The notes beneath the pieces were generated by a model, which had not been told where the DNA came from, did no database searches, and saw nothing but the letters and a program-made list of their open reading frames with translations. Below are positions 18,367 through 25,319 of a DNA stretch of 47,140 nt, in pieces. Made by a program: the position numbers and the translations under genes. The DNA is from Bacteroidales bacterium (GTDB lineage: Bacteria > Bacteroidota > Bacteroidia > Bacteroidales > Marinilabiliaceae): NCBI GenBank assembly GCA_022768325.1, contig JALEMI010000064.1:1-47140 (forward strand), in the 5' to 3' direction. Within the stretch, counting starts at the first letter, position 1; every line of letters starts with the position of its first letter.

Positions 18367-19851
18367 ATGACAGAAAATCCAAATCTTACCACAGAGAAAG
18401 GCAGCAAGGCATACCTGACGGGCATCGTCATGGTGGCGGTCTTGGGCGGTCTTCTGTTTGGTTACGACACGGCCGTGATTTCTGGCGCGGAGAAGGGACT
18501 TCAGGCCTTCTTCCTCGGAGCGAAAGATTTCGAGTACACGGGATTTTGGCACGGGTTCGCCTCGTCGAGCGCACTTATTGGTTGCATCATTGGCAGCGCG
18601 TTGTCGGGCATATTCGCGACACGGTTGGGGCGTAAGAAGTCGCTCTTCACGGCTGGCTTGTTGTTCTTCATATCGGCTACGCTGACGTATTACCCTGAGT
18701 TCCTGTTTTTTGAGGATGGCAAAGCTACGTTTGGGCTTCTCATTGCGTTCAACATATACAGGGTGATTGGTGGTATTGGCGTTGGATTGGCTTCGGCCAT
18801 TTGCCCGATGTACATTGCAGAGATTGCGCCGGCGCGGATACGCGGCACGTTGGTGTCGTGGAACCAGTTTGCAATCATTGCGGGACAGCTCGTGGTGTAC
18901 TTTGTGAACTTCCTTATCCTTGGCGACCACAAGAACCCCGTTATCGACCTTGTGGAGGGCGTGTATAGCGTTGCCGCAGGTTCTGACCCGTGGACAATTG
19001 AGACGGGATGGAGGTATATGTTTGGCAGTGAGGCTGTCCCGGCGGCACTCTTTGCGACGCTCGTGCTGATGGTGCCTGAGACGCCGCGTTATCTCGCAAT
19101 GACGGGCAACGACGCAATGGCCAAGAGCGTACTGAGCCGCATAAATGGTCAGGCTGAGGCCGAGAAGATTCTTGCCGAAATCAAGGCCACGGCACATGAG
19201 AAAGTAGAGCCTCTGCTCAGCTACGGCTGGATGGTGATATTTGTCGGCATCATGCTCAGCGTATTCCAACAGGCTGTGGGCATCAACGCCGTCCTTTACT
19301 TCTCGCCTCGCATCTTCGAGAGCATGGGCATGGGCGACCCGATGAGCTACACCGTCATGATGGGCGTTGTTAACCTGAGCTTCACGCTCGTGGCAGTGCT
19401 GACAGTCGAGAAGTTTGGGCGTAAGCCACTGCTGTTCTGGGGTTCGCTTGGCATGGCCATTGGCGCGTGTGGCGTTGCGTTGAGCAACGTTATTGCTGAG
19501 CCGGGTCTGCTTCCCGTGGTGAGCATCATGATTTACACGGCTTCATTCATGTTCTCGTGGGGACCTATATGCTGGGTTCTCATTGCGGAGATTTTCCCGA
19601 ACACCATACGCGGCGCGGCTATGGCTATTGCCGTGGCGTTCCAATGGACGTTTAACTTCATTGTCTCGTCGACCTTCGTGCCGATGTATGACATGACGAC
19701 GGAGTCGATGCCTAACTTTGGCCACGTCTTCGCGTACGCGCTCTACGGCGTGATTTGCGTTATCGCGGCCATATTTGTCCTCAGGCTGGTGCCCGAGACG
19801 AAGGGCAAGACATTGGAGGATATGACAAAACTTTGGCGGAAAGAGAAGTAA
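18367..19851 (+). CDS. xylE: D-xylose:proton symporter, MFS sugar porter family
   Basis: Predicted 494 residues from ATG 18367. An upstream in-frame TTG at 18331 would add 12 poorly conserved residues, so the ATG is preferred. Twelve hydrophobic segments are visible. Sugar-porter signatures include GGLLFGYDTAVISG in helix 1, the loop motif GRKKS after helix 2, RVIGGIGVGLASAICPMYIAEIAPARIRG split across helices 4-5, PETPRYL before the central loop, QQAVGINAVLYFSPRIF in helix 7, and PETKGKTLE after helix 12. It imports D-xylose, by proton symport in characterised relatives, across the inner membrane. Position after xylBA fits. A convergent terminator follows. Confidence 0.93.
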   Translation: MTENPNLTTEKGSKAYLTGIVMVAVLGGLLFGYDTAVISGAEKGLQAFFLGAKDFEYTGFWHGFASSSALIGCIIGSALSGIFATRLGRKKSLFTAGLLFFISATLTYYPEFLFFEDGKATFGLLIAFNIYRVIGGIGVGLASAICPMYIAEIAPARIRGTLVSWNQFAIIAGQLVVYFVNFLILGDHKNPVIDLVEGVYSVAAGSDPWTIETGWRYMFGSEAVPAALFATLVLMVPETPRYLAMTGNDAMAKSVLSRINGQAEAEKILAEIKATAHEKVEPLLSYGWMVIFVGIMLSVFQQAVGINAVLYFSPRIFESMGMGDPMSYTVMMGVVNLSFTLVAVLTVEKFGRKPLLFWGSLGMAIGACGVALSNVIAEPGLLPVVSIMIYTASFMFSWGPICWVLIAEIFPNTIRGAAMAIAVAFQWTFNFIVSSTFVPMYDMTTESMPNFGHVFAYALYGVICVIAAIFVLRLVPETKGKTLEDMTKLWRKEK

Positions 19852-19871
19852 GTGCCTGAATAGTAAGGAAG

Positions 19872-19904
19872 AGCGGGAGTCGGATGATATATCCGGCTCC
19901 CGCT
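19872..19904. terminator. Bidirectional terminator between xylE and pepF
   Basis: AGCGGGAGTCGGA (19872-19884) pairs with TCCGGCTCCCGCT (19892-19904), 13 positions with one G-T wobble and a 7-base loop. It lies between convergent stops. Confidence 0.7.
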
Positions 19905-19928
19905 TGGGGTTTATAGGGACTTGTTGTT

Positions 19929-21803
19929 TTACAGCAGTTTCTCAATCTCGTCCATGAGGGCGTTCATTTTGGCGATTGCGGTGTCGAAGGGTTGGGAAGA
20001 TAACATATCTACTCCGGCATCGGCGAGTTGGTCGATGGGGTACTTGGAATCGCCGCAAGCGAGGAAGTTGAGGTAGCGTTCGAGAGCGCCTGGCTTGGAC
20101 TTGAGGACGTCCTCGGAGAGGGCTTGAGAGGCTACGAAGGAGGTGCTGTATTGGTAGACGTAGAAGCCCATGTAGAAATGGGGGATGAAAGCCCATTCTA
20201 TGTTAACCCTCTCGTCGACATTGCAGATTCCAGCGTCGTGACCGTAATACTTGCGGGTGATGCGACCATAGAGTTCAGAGAGAGCCTTGCCCGTGATGGG
20301 TTCTCCCCTCTCTGCCATCTTGGACGCTTCGAGCTGGAACTCAGCGAACTGCGTTTGACGGAAGAGGGTGCCTTTGAAGCCGTCCAACATACTCATTAGG
20401 AGGGAGATACGCTCGGCCTTGTTAGTGAGGCGGGAGAGCATGAGGTCGTCGAGCAGGGCTTCGTTGAAGGTGGAGGCGACTTCGGCGACGAAGATGGAGT
20501 AGTCGGCCAAGGGGTATGGTTGGCGGAGATTGGAGTAGTAGCTCTGCATGGTATGCCCCAACTCATGAATCATTGTGCCGACGCTTTCATAACGACCGTC
20601 GAAGTTCATGAGGATGTAGGGGTGGACATCGTATGCGCCGCCATTGGAGTAGGCGCCAGAGGCCTTTCCTTTGTTTGGCATGAAGTCAATCCAACGCTCT
20701 TCAAACGCCCTTTGAACGACATTTGAATAGTCTTCACCAAGCGGTTTGATGGCATCCAAAATCATTTGGCGAGCCTCGTCGAATGTGAAAGTGAGGTCGA
20801 CATCGGCGACGGCAGGCGCATAGAGGTCGTAGTATTCGAGGCTGTCGAGACCAAGAAGCCGCGCCTTCAATTTGAGATAGCGATGGAAGGTGGAGAGATT
20901 GCGGTTTACGTTGTCTACGAGAGACTTATAGACATCGGTGGGGATGTTGTTGCCATAGAGGGCGGCATCGAGGGCCGAGGGGTATTTACTAACCACGGCG
21001 TCGAACTGCCTGCGGCGTATGTTGCCGTTCATCAGTTCACCAAAGGTGCCCTCGAACTTCTTGTAATTGTCCCAGAAGGCTTCGAAGGTGGCCTTGCGAT
21101 CCTCTCTCACCTGCGAGCACCTGACATTTGCGAAAGTGGCGTGGCTTAGCTCAACTGTTGAGCCGTCGGAGAGCTTGACGGAAGGGGTTGGCATCTCGGC
21201 ATCGGAGAAGACGGAGAACGCATCGTAGGGAGTGTTTCCGATGATAGACATCTTTGCCAAGATGGCCTCCTCGGCCTCGGAGAGGGTGTGTTTCCTCTCG
21301 CGGAGGACGCGGTCGATTGTCATCCTGAAATCTTCGAGGCGTGGCTCTTGCTCACGGAATTTCTTGTAGGTCTCTTCGGGGATGGAGGCCATCTCGGAGG
21401 AGACGAAATCTGTGAGTTGGGCGTAGTTGATGCCTACTTGCTGAACCTCTTTGACGAGGGCGAGATTGTCGGCGATTCTGATGTCCTGATCGGAGAGCAG
21501 AGAGGCGTAGATATAGAGCTTGGCCATGATACGACCGTTCTCGCTATCTTGGTGAAGGTAAGCGTAGAGTGTGCTGGCGGATTCGGCGAGACGACCCTTG
21601 TACTTGCGGATGTCGGAGATACTCTGTGCGAGCTTCTCTTTCTCTTGACGCCAATCGTCAACGGATTTGTAAATGGGCGTCAGGTCCCATTTATACTTAT
21701 CCTCTACGTTACTTCTTTCTACTTGTGCCATTGTCAGCATGTTAAGAGAAAGCGCGGACACCGAAAGCATCGTTGTCCGCGCGATAAATTTTAGTGTATT
21801 CAT
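19929..21803 (-). CDS. pepF: Exported oligoendopeptidase F (M3B zinc metallopeptidase)
   Basis: Predicted 624 residues. The M3 zinc motif HELGH has His413, Glu414 and His417, within GTMIHELGHTMQSYYS. The third ligand region lies about 25 residues later (ADYSIFVAEVASTFNE). PepF enzymes cut oligopeptides of roughly 7-17 residues. Unlike the cytosolic enzymes of Firmicutes, this copy has a signal-peptide-like N-terminus (residues about 1-26, ending LTMAQ), so it probably acts in the periplasm on imported peptides. Its start is 3 bases after the stop of the upstream lipoprotein gene, implying co-transcription with that gene and yggS. Confidence 0.93.
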   Translation of the reverse strand: MNTLKFIARTTMLSVSALSLNMLTMAQVERSNVEDKYKWDLTPIYKSVDDWRQEKEKLAQSISDIRKYKGRLAESASTLYAYLHQDSENGRIMAKLYIYASLLSDQDIRIADNLALVKEVQQVGINYAQLTDFVSSEMASIPEETYKKFREQEPRLEDFRMTIDRVLRERKHTLSEAEEAILAKMSIIGNTPYDAFSVFSDAEMPTPSVKLSDGSTVELSHATFANVRCSQVREDRKATFEAFWDNYKKFEGTFGELMNGNIRRRQFDAVVSKYPSALDAALYGNNIPTDVYKSLVDNVNRNLSTFHRYLKLKARLLGLDSLEYYDLYAPAVADVDLTFTFDEARQMILDAIKPLGEDYSNVVQRAFEERWIDFMPNKGKASGAYSNGGAYDVHPYILMNFDGRYESVGTMIHELGHTMQSYYSNLRQPYPLADYSIFVAEVASTFNEALLDDLMLSRLTNKAERISLLMSMLDGFKGTLFRQTQFAEFQLEASKMAERGEPITGKALSELYGRITRKYYGHDAGICNVDERVNIEWAFIPHFYMGFYVYQYSTSFVASQALSEDVLKSKPGALERYLNFLACGDSKYPIDQLADAGVDMLSSQPFDTAIAKMNALMDEIEKLL

Positions 21804-21806
21804 TGA

Positions 21807-22730
21807 TTATTCTGCGAACTCATTTCGAACTTGCGATACAACGTCCTTGAGAGCGAGAAGAATATCCTTGTCGAGGGTACCAGGCTTGTTGGCGTGGATT
21901 GTAGTCGTCTTGGTCTCAGCATCGGTTATTGCGGAGACACGGCCAGAGACGGGGACTTCAACGGCATCGAATACAGCACTAATCTCGTCCATTTTGGAAC
22001 GTATGTAGGTTAGATCTTCGTCGGAGTTGTTGACATTCATACCGTCGATGATGGTCAACATGGTGGTGAGAGAGAGCTTTTGCGCAACGAGGCGGCCAAC
22101 GATGTCGGCGTTGAGCTTGTCGGGGTTGACAAGATTGAGAGCGAGATAGACGCCCTCGACCCATGCGCCAGCCATGACCATTGTGGCGATGTTGCGACGG
22201 TTGTTTTCAGCGAGGTATTGGTTGGTGTTGATGTAGACTTCGCTAATCATGTTGAGAGCCTCTTGTCGAGAGAGGTCGGAGCTTTCGAGACGTGAGAGCA
22301 TATCCTCGTCGAGAATCTTCACGATTCCGAGCTTTTGCGTGAGCGTCTTTAGCGTAGAGAGGTAATCGACCATTCTCTGCGACTGGTTGAACATACCTGT
22401 GACACTCATGTCGGTGGCGTAGATGCCGAGGTTGAGCGCCATCTTCATGTTGCTGGAGTACTTAGAGGACTTGGCGAGGGGCGAGAGAAGCTGCTCGTCA
22501 AAGCGTACGCCTGTCTCCTTGATGATGGAAGCCATCTCGATAGGGGCAGGGAGGGTGTAGAAGATCGTCTTCGACTTATTGAGGTCGTCGGTAGCAGCGT
22601 CGGTGTTTGCCAGAGAGACTGAATCGACGACTTCGGTGTCTTCTAAATTGGTTGTTGTCTGCGTACGCAAGCAAGAAGTCAGAGATGCGATGCACAAGAG
22701 AGTGCCGACTGTCGCAAAAGTTATCTTCAT
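21807..22730 (-). CDS. Conserved lipoprotein of unknown function
   Basis: Predicted 307 residues. The signal sequence ends in a lipobox (SLTSC, Cys20), so the protein is a lipoprotein. The rest is mainly alpha-helical with no catalytic motif that I recognise. Segments such as LNLGIYATDMSVTGMFNQSQ and WVEGVYLALNL look like a conserved helical fold. The gene sits 6 bases after yggS and 3 bases before pepF, so it is probably in one operon with them. A link to periplasmic peptide handling is possible from context but has no direct support. Confidence 0.75.
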   Translation of the reverse strand: MKITFATVGTLLCIASLTSCLRTQTTTNLEDTEVVDSVSLANTDAATDDLNKSKTIFYTLPAPIEMASIIKETGVRFDEQLLSPLAKSSKYSSNMKMALNLGIYATDMSVTGMFNQSQRMVDYLSTLKTLTQKLGIVKILDEDMLSRLESSDLSRQEALNMISEVYINTNQYLAENNRRNIATMVMAGAWVEGVYLALNLVNPDKLNADIVGRLVAQKLSLTTMLTIIDGMNVNNSDEDLTYIRSKMDEISAVFDAVEVPVSGRVSAITDAETKTTTIHANKPGTLDKDILLALKDVVSQVRNEFAE

Positions 22731-22736
22731 TGTGTG

Positions 22737-23420
22737 TTAATTTTTAACGCTATAATCTCGTTGTCCGAAGATTAGGCTTCCGATACGAACGATGTTAGCT
22801 CCGTATTCAACGGCAATCTTGTAGTCGTTAGACATTCCCATGCTAAGGAGCGAGAAGGAATCGTCTTGTTTGAAGAACTCGTTTTTGATGTTCTCGAAAA
22901 GAGTCCTTGTAAGCTCGAATTCTGATTTGAGTTGTTCGACATCGTCGGTGTTGGTGGCCATGGCCATGACCCCTCGGATGCGGACATTTGGAAACTGCGC
23001 CAACTGACCAGAGCTAAGGAACATCTTCAAATCGTCGGGAGCGAAGCCGAATTTGGAGAGTTCCTCGGCGACATGGACTTGCAGGAGACAGTCGATTACT
23101 CGACCGACCTTTTTAGCCTCCTTGTCTATGACGCTCAGGAGCTTAGGGGAGTCAACAGAATGGATGAGCGAGACAAATGGGGCGATGTACTTAACCTTGT
23201 TTGTCTGCAGGTGTCCGATCATGTGCCAACGGATGTCGGTTGGGAGTACGGACGCCTTCTCTGTCATTTCTTGAACCTTGTTCTCACCGAAGTCGCGCTG
23301 TCCGATGGCGTAGGCCTCTTGGAGCATCTCGACGGGGTGGGTTTTCGACACGGCCAGCAACAGAACGTTGGATGGTAGTGTGGCATTGACTTCCTTAATT
23401 GCCTGAGTTAATTGTGACAT
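22737..23420 (-). CDS. yggS: YggS/PLPBP family pyridoxal phosphate-binding protein
   Basis: Predicted 227 residues, the normal length. The PLP-anchoring lysine is Lys26 in AVSKTHP. GERDFGEN-type (QRDFGENKVQE), WHMIGHLQTNK, and the C-terminal SMGMSND and VRIGSLIFG motifs are all present. The family has a single-domain alanine-racemase-like barrel with no known catalysis. It buffers free PLP and affects vitamin B6 and amino-acid balance in the cytoplasm. It is the first gene of the set yggS, lipoprotein, pepF. Confidence 0.95.
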   Translation of the reverse strand: MSQLTQAIKEVNATLPSNVLLLAVSKTHPVEMLQEAYAIGQRDFGENKVQEMTEKASVLPTDIRWHMIGHLQTNKVKYIAPFVSLIHSVDSPKLLSVIDKEAKKVGRVIDCLLQVHVAEELSKFGFAPDDLKMFLSSGQLAQFPNVRIRGVMAMATNTDDVEQLKSEFELTRTLFENIKNEFFKQDDSFSLLSMGMSNDYKIAVEYGANIVRIGSLIFGQRDYSVKN

Positions 23421-23459
23421 TTGATTATTGGCTGAGCGAGTGGCTCAATCACATTTCCA

Positions 23460-23474
23460 ATTGCCAAATTAAGC
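23460..23474 (-). promoter_or_regulatory. Probable yggS promoter element sharing a 15-mer with the activase promoter region
   Basis: The 15 bases ATTGCCAAATTAAGC lie 40 bases upstream of the yggS start. On the minus strand they contain TTAATTTG, one base from the -7 consensus. The same 15-mer is at 14175-14189, upstream of the minus-strand activase gene. Confidence 0.35.
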
Positions 23475-23510
23475 AAAATTTTGACAAGAAGCCAAGGGGG
23501 CGGGGCAAAA

Positions 23511-24770
23511 TCACTCCTCGTTATTATCGACGAGTTTGACGAAGAGGCCGGACCTTAGTTTGGGTTCGAACCACGTTGTCTTTGGGGGCATGATATTGCC
23601 CGTATCGGCGATGTCGGTGAGTTGCCTCATGGAGACGGGATAGAGGGCGAAAGCCACGCAGGCGTCGCCGTTGTCGACACGCCTCTTAAGCTCGCCAAGA
23701 CCTCGGATGCCGCCGACGAAATCGATGCGCGGGGAGCGTCGCATATCCTCAATACCGAGAATTGGGGTTAGCACATTGTCGGTGAGGACACTCACATCGA
23801 GGACGCCTACGGGGTCGGAATCGTTGTAGGTGCCCTCCTTGGCTGTGAGTTTGTACCACTCATTTCGGAAATACATGGAGAACTCGTGGAGGCGAGAGGG
23901 GGTGTATTGATCTGGGCCAATCTTCTCGACCGTCATGACATTGGCGAGACGTGCGAGGAAATCGTCGTCGGAGAGGCCGTTGAGGTCTTTGACGAGGCGA
24001 TTGTAGTCCATGATATGGAGTTGGGAATCGGGGAAAATAACGGCCATGAAGAAATTGTAATTCTCTCGGCCTGTGTGATTGGGGTTGTTGGCGGCGAACT
24101 CCTTGCCGATTCGCGCTGCGGCGGCAGTGCGGTGGTGACCGTCGGCCACGTATGTAGCTTCGACTTTTTGGGCGAAGAGACGCTCAATCTCGGCGACCGT
24201 GTCGGCGGCACTGATTACCCAAAGGCGATGGACAACGCCGTCGGGCGAGGTGAAATCGTAGACTGGGGTAGAGCGTTGGGCGTTTGCGACAATGGCATCG
24301 AGCTCGGGGACGGCCTTGTAGGCGAGGAATACCGGCTCGATGTTGGCATTTAGCCAGCGGGTGAGAACCATGCGGTCCTCCTCCTTATCGGGGCGTGTCA
24401 GCTCGTGTTTCTTGATTAATCCGTCCTCGTAATCTTTGCAAGCGGCAGCGGCCACGATGCCCGACTGGCTTCGGCCGTCCATAACCTCCTCGTAGACATA
24501 GTAGCAGGGCGTCTCGTCTTGGGTGAGCCAGCCGTTTTGCTTAGCTTTCTCGAAATTCTCTTTAGCCTTGGCGTAGACTGTGTCGGAGTGGATATCGGTG
24601 CCTTGCGGGCAGCAGATTTCGGCACGTGTGATGTTGAGGAGGCTGACCTCGTCACCATTCGCCATGGCGGCGGCCTCGGCGGAGTTCATGACATCGTAGG
24701 GGAGGCATGAGACGCGAGCAGCAATTGTTGGGGCTGGTCGGAGGGCTTTGAATGGGCGGACTTTTACCAT
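23511..24770 (-). CDS. DUF1015 family protein
   Basis: Predicted 419 residues, the usual length for DUF1015. Typical features are the N-terminal VRPFKALRPAP, the CLPYDVMN segment, and YVADGHHRTAAAAR near residue 215, which is the most conserved stretch of the family. No signal peptide. The biochemical role is unknown. In many Bacteroidetes the gene accompanies serine-biosynthesis genes, but here it stands between a terminator and the yggS operon, 90 bases from yggS. Function cannot be inferred further. Confidence 0.9.
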   Translation of the reverse strand: MVKVRPFKALRPAPTIAARVSCLPYDVMNSAEAAAMANGDEVSLLNITRAEICCPQGTDIHSDTVYAKAKENFEKAKQNGWLTQDETPCYYVYEEVMDGRSQSGIVAAAACKDYEDGLIKKHELTRPDKEEDRMVLTRWLNANIEPVFLAYKAVPELDAIVANAQRSTPVYDFTSPDGVVHRLWVISAADTVAEIERLFAQKVEATYVADGHHRTAAAARIGKEFAANNPNHTGRENYNFFMAVIFPDSQLHIMDYNRLVKDLNGLSDDDFLARLANVMTVEKIGPDQYTPSRLHEFSMYFRNEWYKLTAKEGTYNDSDPVGVLDVSVLTDNVLTPILGIEDMRRSPRIDFVGGIRGLGELKRRVDNGDACVAFALYPVSMRQLTDIADTGNIMPPKTTWFEPKLRSGLFVKLVDNNEE

Positions 24771-24796
24771 GTGAGAGAAGGGATGTGGAGTTAATG

Positions 24797-24829
24797 AAAA
24801 GGCCTGACAGTCACGAGGAGTGTCAGGCC
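24797..24829 (-). terminator. Intrinsic terminator after the DUF4332-like gene
   Basis: A 9-base perfect stem (24801-24809 GGCCTGACA with 24821-24829 TGTCAGGCC). On the minus strand it is followed by a short T run (the AAAA at 24797-24800). It ends transcription from the helix-hairpin-helix gene before DUF1015. Confidence 0.7.
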
Positions 24830-24873
24830 CTGCGCTATATCGCTAATTTATGAAAAAATTGCGAAAGTCGGAG

Positions 24874-25281
24874 TTAGTAGGAGACGATAGGCTCAAGTTG
24901 CTTGGCCTGCTCGACCATTCTCTCAATCTCGGAGACTGCGGGGACGCGGTTGCAGAGGTTCTTTTGCTCGTTGACCTCGACCATTTTCGCATGGAGATTT
25001 GCGGGGACACGGTCGCGGAGCTCCTTGACTGTGTCGACGCCAGAGGCTTCGAGCAGTTCAGCGAACTGACCTGCGACGCCGTTGATTCGGAAGAGGTCGG
25101 CGTGGTTGACCCAGGTGAGGATTAGCTTGCCGGAGATGCCCGTCTGCTCGGCCAATTTAGCCCTGCCGTTGCTTGTTGCGCCTTCGCGGAGGAGGTCGTC
25201 GGTTGTCTTGATGCCGATTGCTTCGAGCTTCTGGGCGTAGGTTTCGCCAATGCCCTCGATGTCAATAATCTTGTGTGCCAT
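24874..25281 (-). CDS. Small helix-hairpin-helix protein, DUF4332-like
   Basis: Predicted 135 residues. Two helix-hairpin-helix-like halves are visible: DIEGIGETYAQKLEAIGIKTTDDLLREGAT near the N-terminus, and FRINGVAGQFAELLEASGVDTVKELRDRVPANL in the middle. Both have the G-[IV]-[GA] turn found in DUF4332 and DNA polymerase/ligase HhH modules. Such modules usually bind nucleic acid backbones or other proteins. The gene lies 38 bases after the TonB receptor stop on the same strand and is followed by a terminator, so it may be the last gene of that transcript. No functional link is evident. Confidence 0.8.
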   Translation of the reverse strand: MAHKIIDIEGIGETYAQKLEAIGIKTTDDLLREGATSNGRAKLAEQTGISGKLILTWVNHADLFRINGVAGQFAELLEASGVDTVKELRDRVPANLHAKMVEVNEQKNLCNRVPAVSEIERMVEQAKQLEPIVSY

Positions 25282-25319
25282 AATGATTTAGTTATGAAGA
25301 ACTATGAAATGTATGAAAG

